64,000 nucleotides of DNA from Nitrospira sp. Ga0074138 (GTDB taxonomy: Bacteria; Nitrospirota; Nitrospiria; Nitrospirales; Nitrospiraceae): the NCBI GenBank assembly GCA_001464735.1, contig LNDU01000032.1, positions 43,256 to 107,255 of the forward strand. Reading direction: 5' to 3'. Shown piece after piece: positions 18,275 to 26,681 of this stretch. A program made the position numbers and the translations under genes. How positions within the stretch are numbered: position 1 is the first letter of the stretch; every line of letters starts with the position of its first letter. Below the pieces are notes generated by a model, which worked only from the letters and a program-made list of their open reading frames with translations, made no database searches and had not been told where the DNA came from.

Positions 18275-18813
18275 TCATGGTTCGAGGAGCGGAATCAGTG
18301 CCGCGTGGCCTTGTGCCTGGGCCAAATCTACCGGACGTTCTCCGGATGTCATTCTGGCATGCTTATTCGCTCCATTCTGCAGCAGGAGGGTGATGAGCTC
18401 CTGATCGCCTCGATAGGCCGCCACATGCAAGAGCGTGACTTCCCCGATTCCTGCCCGTGTGTTCACGTCCGCTCCGTTCTTCAATAATAGAGCCACTACC
18501 TCCCGCTGTCCTTCTTGTGCAGCGATGAAGATCGGGGTGACACCATCCTGCCTCACGGGATTCATGGCTACTCCTCGTTCCAGTAGGACCGCCACCACGT
18601 CCGGATGTCCATTCTTTGCTGCCAGGAAGAGCGGGGTCACGCCGCGCCTATCTGCCGCCTGAGCGCTAATACCTTGTCCAAGGAAGTCTGTACTCGCAGC
18701 AGATTGCCCTCCGCAGCGGCCATTCGCAGCTTCTCTTCCGGCGCTGTCATGCAGCTGCTTAAGAGAACCAGTGGACAGAGGCCGAGTGCCCAGTGCGAGG
18801 CGACCGGCTTCAT
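18275..18813 (-). pseudogene. Ankyrin-repeat lipoprotein, frameshifted
   Basis: The gene is split into two frames. The first part (18813 down to about 18675) encodes a lipoprotein signal (LCPLVLLSSCMTAPEEK) and the first helix pair (LRMAAAEGNLLRVQTSLDK). After LDK one base is missing at about 18674; adding one A gives LDKGISAQAADRRGVTPLF and joins the second part, which has ankyrin repeats FLAAKNGHPDVVAVLLERG, IFIAAQEGQREVVALLLKNG and LLHVAAYRGDQELITLL. It ends ERPVDLAQAQGH like the paralogue at 19026. A sequencing slip in the short A run is possible. Confidence 0.75.
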
Positions 18814-19025
18814 CCTACTGTCTCCTTTTTCTGTTGCCACAATTGACGAATGTTGTGCCGAAGGATATTCGTGGTTTTCATGGCGTGTTCCATTACACTG
18901 CCGAAACCTCGCAGATTAACAGTGAGGTGAACTCTCGTTCTTTGATAGACGATGGGTCTTCAATTGGGCTTATCTGGTTGGGATCCTTTGTCGTGTGTTC
19001 GAGAGGAAGGACATCGACGCAGCTC

Positions 19026-20252
19026 CTACGGTTTCAGTAGAGGAAAGAGTACGCGGTGGCTTTGTTGGCGAGCGAGGTCGATCGGACGTTCACCGGATAA
19101 CGTTTTTGCCCGTTTCTTCCCTCCCTGCTTGAGTAAAAGTTTCACGATTTCCAGATTGCCTTGATAGGCTCCCACGTGCAACGGGGTTTTGCCGTCTGCC
19201 GTCTGTGCGTTCACGTCTGCTCCTTTTTTCAGGAGGAGTGCCACCATGTCTCGATGGCCTGCCGCCACCGCAATGTGGAGTGGTGTGGCACCATCAGGTG
19301 CTGATTGGTTGACTAGTGCACCCTGGGTGAGTAACAGCGCGGCCACGTCCCGATGGTCATTTTGTGTGGCGAGCAAGAGCGGTGTGGCATGGTTTCGTGC
19401 TTTCTGATTGATCGCCGCGCCTTGCTTCAGAAGGAGCGCGACGATTTCTCGATGACCGTTTTGGGCAGCGACATGGAGCGGGGTCACACCATTGTGGACG
19501 GCTTGGGTCACGAGGGCGCCCTTTTCGAGTAAAAGCCTCGCGACGTCAAGATGACCGTTCTGTGCGGCGACAAGCAGTGGTGTTGCCCCATCTGTCATGG
19601 TCTGGTTCACTACAGCGCCTGCATCCACGAGGAGCGACACGGTTGCGACATGACCATGCTGGGCTGCGACGAAGAGTGGCGTCGAACCATCAGGCAAGGT
19701 CAGATTCACGGCAGCTCCCTGTTGAAGAAGCAACTCGATCACACTGTGATGGCCTTTCTGTGCGGCCATGAACAGTGGCGTGACACCGTCTTCTGCAACG
19801 TGATTCGCATCGGCTTTGTGTTGGAGCAAGAGCGCCACGATCTCTCGATGGCCGTTCTGTGCGGCGATGAACAGCGGCGTCACACCAATGCTGGTGCCCT
19901 GATTCACCGCTGCTCCGTTATTCAGCAAGAGCGCGGCCACTGCCGAATGACCATTCTGCGCCGCAATGTAGAGCGGGGTGGCTCCGTCGCTGGTGGCGTG
20001 ATTGACCGGAGCGGTTTTACGCAGCAAGAGCGTGACCACGTCGCGATGCCCATTCCAGGCTGCAGCATGCAGCGCTGTCGTCCCCTGCTCATTGGCAGCT
20101 TGGACGTTCGCTCCTTCATCAAGCAGGGTCTTGAGCTGGCTGAGATTACCATCTCTTGCGGCCATCAGAAGTTTCTCATCTACGGGGCGCATGGCCAGGA
20201 GCAGCGGCAATAGGGCACAGATGACGCAGAGTCTCATCCATCGTGAAATCAT
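19026..20252 (-). CDS. Ankyrin-repeat protein, exported
   Basis: 408 residues. A signal peptide (MISRWMRLCVICALLPLLLA) is followed by about 11 ankyrin repeats of 33 residues, e.g. ALHAAAWNGHRDVVTLLLRK and LFIAAQNGHREIVALLLQHK. The ATG at 20252 has a GGAG site eight bases upstream, favouring it over the ATG at 20264. Ankyrin arrays bind proteins; a periplasmic partner is likely but unknown. The array repeats at DNA level, so it can change length by recombination. The frameshifted lipoprotein gene downstream is a shorter paralogue. Confidence 0.85.
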   Translation of the reverse strand: MISRWMRLCVICALLPLLLAMRPVDEKLLMAARDGNLSQLKTLLDEGANVQAANEQGTTALHAAAWNGHRDVVTLLLRKTAPVNHATSDGATPLYIAAQNGHSAVAALLLNNGAAVNQGTSIGVTPLFIAAQNGHREIVALLLQHKADANHVAEDGVTPLFMAAQKGHHSVIELLLQQGAAVNLTLPDGSTPLFVAAQHGHVATVSLLVDAGAVVNQTMTDGATPLLVAAQNGHLDVARLLLEKGALVTQAVHNGVTPLHVAAQNGHREIVALLLKQGAAINQKARNHATPLLLATQNDHRDVAALLLTQGALVNQSAPDGATPLHIAVAAGHRDMVALLLKKGADVNAQTADGKTPLHVGAYQGNLEIVKLLLKQGGKKRAKTLSGERPIDLARQQSHRVLFPLLKP

Positions 20253-20391
20253 GTCAGTCTCCAATGTCGTGCGGGCACGGGAGGAGGATTATCAGCTAAT
20301 CCGGTGGCTCCTTTCCACTCGTGCTCCTCCATCGTTGCGAGTAGGGTATGTCGTTACACAAACCAGACGTAATGGGATGGGCTGGTGGGTG

Positions 20392-21462
20392 TCATCCGGC
20401 CAACGCCGGATAGTCGCTGTAGCCGTCTGAGCCACCTCCGTAGAGTCGATCATAGTTGACGTCATTGAGCGGAGTCTGTTTGGCAAAGCGTTCGACCAGA
20501 TCCGGATTCGCAATGTACGGCCGTCCGTAGACAATCGCATCAGCTGCTCCCTCTGTGACCGTCTTTTCGCCGCTCTCACGAGTGTAGCTTCCGTTGCTCA
20601 TGAGCACACCCTGGAAATGTCTTCGGGCGATGTGCAAGATGGCTTGCTCATCGGGCAGCGCGTGATTCTCATGCCGGATCTCCAGGAACGCGATTGCGCG
20701 TCGGTTTAATTCCTGCGCCACATAGGCCACGAGCGTATCGGGTTCGCTATCCACCATATCGTTAAACGGGACCAGGGGCGAGATCCGCACCGCGACACGC
20801 CCAGCGCCCCAGACGCCGATGACAGCATCCGTCACCTCCAGCAGGAATCGAGCACGGTTAGGCACCGAACCGCCATAGGCGTCCGTGCGGGCGTTGACTC
20901 CGTCGCGGAGAAAGTTGTCGATTAAATAGCCGTGGGCGCCATGGATTTGTACTCCGTCAAAGCCGGCCTGTTTGGCGTTCAGCGCGGCAAGTCGGAACAT
21001 CCCCACATACCGCGGGATTTCGTCGGCACGGAGCGCCCGCGGGATTTCGTAGGGCTTGTTGCCCTGTGGGGTATTGGTCATCTCATGGCGGATCGCCTTG
21101 GCGCTGCTGGAGACCGGCTGCTCGCCATCGTTCAATAACGAATGTGCGGCTCGACCAGGATGCCAGATCTGCATGAAGATACGGCCTCCCTTCGCATGGA
21201 CCGCATCCGTCACGCGTTTCCAACTAGCCACGTGTGCGGGACTATAGATGCCGCCTTCCCCCATGAAGGCGCAGGCGTGGGAATCGACCATCGTGCATTC
21301 CGTCATGATGAGTCCGCTCGACGCGCGTTGGGAATAATAGTCCACCATCATGTCGTTGGGAATGTGGGTGGCCCCGGCTCTCACGCGGGTCAGGGGGGCC
21401 ATGACGATGCGATTGGGTAAGAGGAGGTCTCCGACTTGTAACGGTGTAAAGAGTGTGGGCAT
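20392..21462 (-). CDS. nemA: Alkene reductase, Old Yellow Enzyme family
   Basis: 356-residue flavoprotein of the NemA/OYE group, an FMN-dependent NADPH oxidoreductase for activated alkenes, N-ethylmaleimide or nitro compounds. Family marks seen: FTPLQVGDLLLPNRIVMAPLTR at the N-terminus (barrel start, FMN site), QIWHPGRAAH, the HGAHGYLIDNFLRDGVN segment, and the end YGGGSDGYSDYPAL typical of the group. The ATG at 21462 matches the usual N-terminus; a longer frame adds six residues. The gene is single, flanked by small genes. Confidence 0.9.
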   Translation of the reverse strand: MPTLFTPLQVGDLLLPNRIVMAPLTRVRAGATHIPNDMMVDYYSQRASSGLIMTECTMVDSHACAFMGEGGIYSPAHVASWKRVTDAVHAKGGRIFMQIWHPGRAAHSLLNDGEQPVSSSAKAIRHEMTNTPQGNKPYEIPRALRADEIPRYVGMFRLAALNAKQAGFDGVQIHGAHGYLIDNFLRDGVNARTDAYGGSVPNRARFLLEVTDAVIGVWGAGRVAVRISPLVPFNDMVDSEPDTLVAYVAQELNRRAIAFLEIRHENHALPDEQAILHIARRHFQGVLMSNGSYTRESGEKTVTEGAADAIVYGRPYIANPDLVERFAKQTPLNDVNYDRLYGGGSDGYSDYPALAG

Positions 21463-21734
21463 TGGTGATCCTTCGCGCAATGAGTGAATCGTGAGTGAGA
21501 GAATTTAGAAGCGAGGTGGCTGTGGAGTCAAGACAGCAAAATGAGCCACAGAGGCAAATGGTGGGTAGTGGCAGTCTTCACCAGAGTCTGCCAATGGAGG
21601 TAGTAGTAGTAAGTTCATCTGTTCCGAAGCCATGGGTTGTATCATCTTGGGCTGCACGTGCTGAGGTTGAAATAGCGTGACCATAGTTCTTCCAGGTATG
21701 AACTGATTGAGTGTCCATCGATCCGCTGATGGGC

Positions 21735-21836
21735 CTAATAACCTGCCGTCATCAGGGCGAACACGATAGCCGCCACAATGACGATCCCAATGGCGATCAA
21801 CATGAGCGGCGGATTGTTACCAAACATTCCAGGCAT
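21735..21836 (-). CDS. 33-residue single-pass membrane peptide
   Basis: A very short gene: MPGMFGNNPPLMLIAIGIVI starts it and the rest is VAAIVFALMTAGY. A strong GGAGGA site stands nine bases upstream of the ATG. About 20 hydrophobic residues form one membrane span after a short Gly/Asn/Pro head. Small peptides of this sort often modulate a membrane complex, but no partner is indicated here. The spacing to the Old Yellow Enzyme gene (about 270 bases) does not suggest an operon. Confidence 0.6.
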   Translation of the reverse strand: MPGMFGNNPPLMLIAIGIVIVAAIVFALMTAGY

Positions 21837-21908
21837 GGGCTTCCTCCGGTAGGTCTAGAACTCACCCTAATCCTTCTTGTTGTTTGGTGTCTAGTGGTAA
21901 TTGATAAA

Positions 21909-21920
21909 GACTCCCGACCC
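21909..21920. repeat. Dispersed motif copy 1 (gactcccgaccc)
   Basis: Core gactcccgaccc followed by cttt, in the gap between the membrane peptide and the YgiT gene. Same orientation as the other five copies. Confidence 0.5.
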
Positions 21921-21978
21921 CTTTAATAAATTCAATAGTGGGGAGAACACATGTAAGTGAGGGAATTACTCTAGAAAG

Positions 21979-22209
21979 CTAGCGGTAGGCGAATACGTCC
22001 ATCTGAATAGACTTGATCGGTTTGGCCTCCCCATGCACCATTCGGCGAACTCGTTCCGTCGTATCTCGACTGAACACCGCTTCACCGCAATGGAGGCACA
22101 CCGTTGCGGGGATCTGCTCAACTTGCACCGGCCTCCCATCGATGTCAAAAACCTCGCTGATGCGTTCTTCACGACTCTCAGTTTTCCCGCACACGTGACA
22201 TCGAAACAT
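21979..22209 (-). CDS. YgiT-type zinc finger antitoxin-like protein
   Basis: 76 residues with two Cys pairs, CHVCGK (residues 4-9) and CLHCGE (about 38-43), the zinc-binding part of MqsA/YgiT-type antitoxins. No helix-turn-helix domain follows, so it is the short YgiT form. A GGAGG site precedes the ATG, which begins two bases after the stop of the DUF4258 gene, as in a two-gene toxin-antitoxin operon. It would neutralise the partner toxin. Confidence 0.8.
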   Translation of the reverse strand: MFRCHVCGKTESREERISEVFDIDGRPVQVEQIPATVCLHCGEAVFSRDTTERVRRMVHGEAKPIKSIQMDVFAYR

Positions 22210-22211
22210 GC

Positions 22212-22520
22212 CTACCTCCGTTTGGTGTAATCATACCACTCAGTGGGATCCGGCTGATAGATCGTGATGATCTTCAGCAGGTCAGAGTCTGCGCGAGAGA
22301 CTTGAATGTGTAGTGGCCGATCCGCTGCGGTGAATCCTAGCAAGAGGCTACTGGGTGCATACTTATCCTCGGGATAGTCTTCGATAATCGAAGCCCCTGC
22401 TCCGGCCTGCTGGATTTCTACGTCACTGATGTTGCGCTCAACTGCACGTTTAAACGCATGGTGGCTGAATTCGAATTCACCAGCGGAGAGTTGTCGGCGA
22501 ATATCGTCCAGTGTTTTCAT
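22212..22520 (-). CDS. DUF4258 family protein (putative toxin)
   Basis: 102 residues of the DUF4258 family, RelE/BrnT-like small proteins that pair with YgiT-type zinc fingers. The N-terminal EFEFSHHAFKRAVERNIS and later LHIQVSRADSDLLKIITIYQ and PTEWYDYTKRR match the family pattern. Immediately upstream of, and almost touching, the YgiT gene. Target (probably mRNA) is inferred from the family, not shown. Confidence 0.78.
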   Translation of the reverse strand: MKTLDDIRRQLSAGEFEFSHHAFKRAVERNISDVEIQQAGAGASIIEDYPEDKYAPSSLLLGFTAADRPLHIQVSRADSDLLKIITIYQPDPTEWYDYTKRR

Positions 22521-22791
22521 CGTGCGTGCTGCGACTATAGCGAAAGCCTTGATTCAGTACAACACGATGGGATGAGGGGTATGTTGGGTCGGCACTCAGT
22601 GTGAGTGCAGGCAAACCGCTCGCTGAGATCGACAAACGTATGAAGTCGAGCTCCCACTGGAGGGGTTCACCACATTCGGGATATGCGGCAATGGCACGAA
22701 CAGCTGACTTGATCGGTGGCTTGAGGTCAAGATGGAGCGAACGGATCACGTCCGCCATATGCGAAGGGATGTCCGGACGGAAGGGAGTCAC
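22477..22791 (-). pseudogene. RelE/ParE-type toxin with decayed C-terminus
   Basis: Starts as a canonical RelE-type toxin: MTPFRPDIPSHMADVIRSLH, then IKSAVRAIAAYPECGEPLQW, through residue 49. After ELD the frame no longer resembles the family, where an SYRVGRFRIVY-like strand is expected; a similar string (SYVCRSQRAV) appears in another frame, suggesting a frameshift near 22645. The frame then runs into the DUF4258 gene. The GTG start overlaps the stop of the Phd/YefM antitoxin gene (GTGA). Confidence 0.6.
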
Positions 22792-23084
22792 GCCGTGCGT
22801 CGTTTCTTGACGGGCGTAAGTGGCTCACCGAACACGTCTTCAAACGAGAGTCCTTTGCGCTTTGTTTTGTAAAAGGCCCGGCTCTCGGCAATCTGGTTCA
22901 TGAGCTCCGGATCACTCAGGACATCCAAGGTCTCTTTGAGACGGGTGTATTCATCGACATTCATCAAAATGGCCGCCGGCCGCCCATTCTTCGTGACGAT
23001 GACTTCCTCCTCACGTTCTTGGACTCCCGCCACGAGTTCAGGGAAACGCGTTTTGACTTCCGATAACGACAATGTTTTTGCCAT
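22788..23084 (-). CDS. Phd/YefM family antitoxin
   Basis: 98 residues. The N-terminal Phd/YefM domain is clear: LSLSEVKTRFPELVAGVQER, EEVIVTKNGRPAAILMNVDE. The C-terminal helix (LMNQIAESRAFYKTKRKG) would wrap the toxin. It represses its own operon and inhibits the RelE partner, which overlaps it by four bases but is degraded; the antitoxin itself looks intact. An AGAGG site precedes the start. Confidence 0.88.
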   Translation of the reverse strand: MAKTLSLSEVKTRFPELVAGVQEREEEVIVTKNGRPAAILMNVDEYTRLKETLDVLSDPELMNQIAESRAFYKTKRKGLSFEDVFGEPLTPVKKRRTA

Positions 23085-23103
23085 CGGGACCTCTTGTGTG
23101 TAA

Positions 23104-23119
23104 GACCAGAATTCTGGTC
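23104..23119. promoter_or_regulatory. Palindromic operator upstream of the Phd/YefM gene
   Basis: gaccagaattctggtc is a perfect 16-bp palindrome about 20 bases upstream of the antitoxin start, the place and type of sequence bound by Phd/YefM dimers for autorepression. Confidence 0.6.
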
Positions 23120-23199
23120 ATTAGAATACAGCGACAAGGAGGGCGCCATCAAATGAACTGGCTCGTGGTTAGGTGACGTGTGTGCTAGGAGCGGAGTAA

Positions 23200-23334
23200 T
23201 TAGAAAAGATTCCCGCTGGAGGACTCGACTAAGTCTATTGATGGGAAACGTCTTCTGTATTGCCTCACCTTCGGAACCTTCTTGAACTTCCCATCAACCC
23301 TGGTAACAGGAGCGGCGATGCTCTTGCCTGTCAG
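23200..23334 (-). CDS. Possible 44-residue protein with non-standard start
   Basis: Just behind the 206-residue gene, a TAAGGAG site is followed by an open frame with coding character: TGKSIAAPVTRVDGKFKKVP then KVRQYRRRFPSIDLVE. The codon in start position is CTG; no ATG, GTG or TTG is available nearby, so it may be a decayed start or a rare CTG start. Very basic in the middle. Family unknown. Confidence 0.3.
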   Translation of the reverse strand: MTGKSIAAPVTRVDGKFKKVPKVRQYRRRFPSIDLVESSSGNLF

Positions 23335-23342
23335 TACTCTCC

Positions 23343-23963
23343 TTAATTGGACGTTCTCAGCTTCGTAATCAATCGTCGAATTAACATATCGAACTCCAAG
23401 GCATGCGTTGGCGTGATGGCTCCTGTTCGAGTATGTACTACCTTGTTCCGTAGGTTTCGTAGTTCTGAGAAGATGCGGAAGGTAGCGTCATCCCATAGCT
23501 CTAGCTTGCGTAGCTCTTGAGCGATCCGACTCGTAGGTAGCTTCTCGCTATCCGAAATCCCGTGTTTAGTGGCCGCGGTTCGCAGCTCCGTCTCAAGATC
23601 AAGCCAGGAGTCGAGCATGGCCGCAGCCGGATGCAGGTCTGCCAATTTGAGAAACCTCTCCTGTGACGCTTGGATCATCTTTTCTTTATGGACAATGGTT
23701 GTGATTGGCATGGCAATGTCGGTCTCTTCTGCTGTTCCGACCCGAACAGTATCGCTGACTCGTATTTCCAACGTGGCAGGTTTTTCGGGCAAGGCTTGTT
23801 CAGCGTTCTGGGCCACTTCCTCAATGCGTTCACCAAAGTCGATTTCCCATTCTTTCCCTTTTCCTTTCGCCTTTGTGATTCTGCTGAGTAGTTCTGATAC
23901 GTTGTTCTTGAACTTCCACAGCGCAATGAGGAATGCGACCGGCCACGCGAGACTGTCTATCAC
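23343..23963 (-). CDS. Membrane-anchored hypothetical protein
   Basis: 206 residues. One hydrophobic N-terminal segment (AWPVAFLIALWKF), then a charged helical region (KNNVSELLSRITKAKGKGKE), and a C-terminal helical domain with LRKLELWDDATFRIFSELRN and LRNKVVHTRTG. The last part resembles HEPN/DUF4145-like domains found in nucleic-acid-related or conflict proteins, with R-x-x-x-x-H (RNKVVH) as in HEPN RNases; this is a weak resemblance. Start is GTG with no good ribosome-binding site. Sits next to the toxin-antitoxin genes. Confidence 0.6.
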   Translation of the reverse strand: MIDSLAWPVAFLIALWKFKNNVSELLSRITKAKGKGKEWEIDFGERIEEVAQNAEQALPEKPATLEIRVSDTVRVGTAEETDIAMPITTIVHKEKMIQASQERFLKLADLHPAAAMLDSWLDLETELRTAATKHGISDSEKLPTSRIAQELRKLELWDDATFRIFSELRNLRNKVVHTRTGAITPTHALEFDMLIRRLITKLRTSN

Positions 23964-24063
23964 TTGTGAAATAAACGTCAGACCATCTATGTAGCCCGAC
24001 CTTTTGAAACAGCAGAAGTAGACAGGAAGGATGACTTAGGATCGGTATTGTAGATGGACAAGA

Positions 24064-24552
24064 ACTAAGGCGCAAGGCTAGTTAGACTGTTGTGTGGCGA
24101 GCACATCATCTGGCTCTTGACGGTGATGCGTGCTGGGCTGGATCGCGCGGAAGAAGGTGGCGGCTTTGAAAAAAGCAAAGGCCGAGGCGAATTTTGTTCC
24201 GTGGATTCCATTGAGCAAGTCATAAGTCTCATGGCCCACCCGCTGGTCTCACCGGACTATTATGCCTGATGGGCTGGTTCGCGGAAGAGGTTTCACAGCT
24301 TTCATGCGTGTGCGCATGGAGGCGGGGAGTTGAGCTGCCGTAGCCAAAACGACGCCGAGTAATTCTATTGCCGTGCGGCGATTGGCCGATTGGCGCTCTT
24401 GTCGGCGATCAAAGGCCTGTGCCTCGCGGAGAAAGTATTCTTGAGTGGAATTGTCAGTCTCGTGGGGAAACTAGCGCCAGGCCGCTTTGCTAATGAAAAC
24501 TCGAACATGCTGTGGTTCTATAATGTACCAACGGAACCGTCGTTGCCATTAG
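24064..24552. other. Gene-poor stretch with one decayed open frame
   Basis: About 490 bases. On the minus strand 24249-24470 is open for 73 codons with protein-like composition (EYFLREAQAFDRRQERQSAN, then RRTAIELLGVVLATAAQLP) but has no start codon, so it is probably what remains of a gene. Nothing else was recognised. Confidence 0.35.
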
Positions 24553-24894
24553 TTATTGCACTCTGAACTTCTCGACCAGCTGGCGCAGTCGTTTCCGCTG
24601 GACTGGGCGAAGATTTAGGAATTCCACCCCGAACACCTGTCCTCGGACCCACCGGACAACAGCATGGTCAATGTGCATGCGCCAGTTATAGTTTGGGGAA
24701 AAGATCCACAGGTCGAGACTCATGTCGGTTCGGACGGCGGTTTTGGACTCGGCTGCACAGCCAGCGCTGGACAGGTCGAGCAGTGTCGCATCAGCCTCTA
24801 CCAGGTCGTGACTTGAAAAGAAGAGGCGGCAGTCCAATGGAATACGAGGAGAGGTTCGTAATTCTTTTTTGTCGGTTTGATTCTCACCCTGCAT
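24553..24894 (-). CDS. PilZ domain protein
   Basis: 113 residues, a single PilZ domain. The cyclic-di-GMP binding marks are partly visible: RTSPRIPLDCRLFF (RxxxR-like) and DATLLDLSSAGCAAES (D/NxSxxG). Length suits a stand-alone PilZ receptor. It probably couples c-di-GMP levels to motility or envelope functions. The ATG at 24894 is preferred since the residues before it are not family-like. It is divergent from recA. Confidence 0.85.
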   Translation of the reverse strand: MQGENQTDKKELRTSPRIPLDCRLFFSSHDLVEADATLLDLSSAGCAAESKTAVRTDMSLDLWIFSPNYNWRMHIDHAVVRWVRGQVFGVEFLNLRPVQRKRLRQLVEKFRVQ

Positions 24895-25053
24895 GAGACG
24901 TCCTATAGGATTACGACTCCCTATCAATGAATCATCTCAGGCGGTTTCCCGCTATTGATTTTGCCTTTCTTGCGCATCGGCTTGGCCTGCTTCGCACAGT
25001 GCGTATCACTTCTCTTCGATGAGATGAGGCTAGGTTTTACCCAGTGGCTTGGG

Positions 25054-25059
25054 TATAAT
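25054..25059 (+). promoter_or_regulatory. Likely -10 element of the recA promoter
   Basis: tataat, 38 bases upstream of the recA ATG, is a perfect sigma-70 -10 box. The -35 region is weak (about taggtt at 17-base spacing). An AGGAG site lies at 25087-25091. No LexA-type box was seen near it. Confidence 0.45.
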
Positions 25060-25097
25060 CGGCCGGATTGTTTCCTCTCATCTTGTAGGAGATTCGC

Positions 25098-26180
25098 ATG
25101 TCTGAAAAAGACGACAAGAAGCGCGCGCTCGACTTAGCCCTGTCCCAGATTGAGAAACAGTATGGGAAGGGAGCCATCATGAAGCTTGGGGCTGAAGACA
25201 AGGTCGACGTACCGGCGATTTCCACCGGGTCGCTGGGACTCGACATCGCTCTCGGGGTCGGTGGGCTTCCACGTGGGCGAGTAATTGAGATCTTCGGACC
25301 TGAAGCATCTGGCAAGACGACGTTGACGCTGCACTGTATTGCCGAGGTGCAGAAAACAGGAGGAGTTGCCGCGTTTATCGATGCCGAACATGCCTTAGAT
25401 TTGACCTATGCCAAGAAGCTGGGTGTGCAGGCTGATGATCTGCTGGTCTCGCAACCGGACACGGGTGAACAGGCCTTGGAGATCGCCGAAACTTTGGTGC
25501 GAAGCGGTGCCATCGATTTGATCGTGGTCGATTCGGTCGCGGCCCTGACGCCTCGCGCGGAAATCGAAGGTGAAATGGGTGATGCCCACATGGGGCTTCA
25601 GGCCAGGCTCATGTCACAGGCATTGAGGAAGCTCACTGCGGCAATTTCGAAATCGCTGACCACGGTGATCTTCATCAATCAAATTCGTATGAAGCTCGGC
25701 GTGATGTTCGGGAATCCGGAAACGACCACCGGCGGCAACGCGCTGAAGTTTTATTCATCCGTCCGCCTGGATATCCGCCGAATCGAATCCATCAAAGAAG
25801 GCCAGGAGGTCATGGGCAGCCGGGTTCGCGTGAAGGTGGTGAAAAACAAGATGGCGCCGCCGTTTCGGCAGGCCGAGTTCGACATCATGTTCGCTGAGGG
25901 TATTTCCAAAGCCGGTGAATTAGTGGATATGGGCGTCGACAAGAAGATCATCGAGAAATCGGGTGCCTGGTATTCCTACAAGGGAGAGCGAGTTGGCCAG
26001 GGCCGTGATGCTGCCCGAGACTTTCTCAAGACCAATGTTTCGGCGGCACATGAGGTCGAAATGAAACTCCGAGAAGCGGCTGGCGTCCCGGGTCGGAGCG
26101 AGAAGAAAGCTGAAACAAAATCTGAGACCAAAGAAGAGAAGCCTGCGGCCCGTGGCGAGGAAAAGCGGGCCCATCGGTAG
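25098..26180 (+). CDS. recA: Recombinase RecA
   Basis: 360-residue RecA, the DNA strand-exchange ATPase and SOS coprotease. Walker [10 protein letters not shown] is near residues 68-76, Walker [11 protein letters not shown] near 141-150, with the L2-loop segment following ([20 protein letters not shown]). The N-terminal [21 protein letters not shown] helix (here [20 protein letters not shown]) is typical. The tail is Lys/Glu-rich, as in many RecAs. First gene of a run with recX, alaS, ruvX and mltG. Confidence 0.99.
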   Translation: MSEKDDKKRALDLALSQIEKQYGKGAIMKLGAEDKVDVPAISTGSLGLDIALGVGGLPRGRVIEIFGPEASGKTTLTLHCIAEVQKTGGVAAFIDAEHALDLTYAKKLGVQADDLLVSQPDTGEQALEIAETLVRSGAIDLIVVDSVAALTPRAEIEGEMGDAHMGLQARLMSQALRKLTAAISKSLTTVIFINQIRMKLGVMFGNPETTTGGNALKFYSSVRLDIRRIESIKEGQEVMGSRVRVKVVKNKMAPPFRQAEFDIMFAEGISKAGELVDMGVDKKIIEKSGAWYSYKGERVGQGRDAARDFLKTNVSAAHEVEMKLREAAGVPGRSEKKAETKSETKEEKPAARGEEKRAHR

Positions 26181-26190
26181 TGGTAAGTGA

Positions 26191-26676
26191 GTGGCCAGGC
26201 TTGATCAGAGCGGGCAATCCTCGGCAGATGGATGGATGCAACTCGCGATTCGGTTGCTTGCCCGTCGCGATCGTACGGTGGCGCACGTCGAACAATATCT
26301 CCAATCCAAAGGAGCCCTGCCCGTTCAGATTCGGCACACGATTCGTCGATTGTCCGATCTCCAGTATCTCAACGATCAGGCCTATGCCCAGCGATGGGTG
26401 GAACGGAGGCTAGTCTCTCGGCCGATGGGACAAGCGCGGATCAAGGAGGAGTTACTGGCTCAGGGAATCGCCGAGACGGTGGCGGATCGGGTGACCGCCG
26501 ACGTGTTTCGCGAGGTGGGGGAAGAACAAATAGCTCGTCGAGCGTTGAACGCCAAGCAGCGCCATGGCAGCCGGTTGACACCGGCGCAATCGGTGCGTCT
26601 CCTACGCCAGAGGGGTTTCGACGAAGAGACGATTGATCGTATTGTGATGGTCGCTCGCGGCAGCGATGAAGGATGA
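26191..26676 (+). CDS. recX: Regulatory protein RecX
   Basis: 161 residues, RecX family, which binds and limits RecA filaments. It has three-helix repeats: LAIRLLARRDRTVAHVEQYL, LQYLNDQAYAQRWVERRLVS and the C-terminal RLLRQRGFDEETIDRIV. The GTG at 26191 follows recA by 10 bases. The conserved placement directly after recA supports the call. Confidence 0.9.
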   Translation: MARLDQSGQSSADGWMQLAIRLLARRDRTVAHVEQYLQSKGALPVQIRHTIRRLSDLQYLNDQAYAQRWVERRLVSRPMGQARIKEELLAQGIAETVADRVTADVFREVGEEQIARRALNAKQRHGSRLTPAQSVRLLRQRGFDEETIDRIVMVARGSDEG

Positions 26677-26681
26677 GAGTC

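Noticed and set aside
24930..25097. SOS (LexA) box upstream of recA
   Set aside because: No matching palindrome was seen between the PilZ gene and recA.
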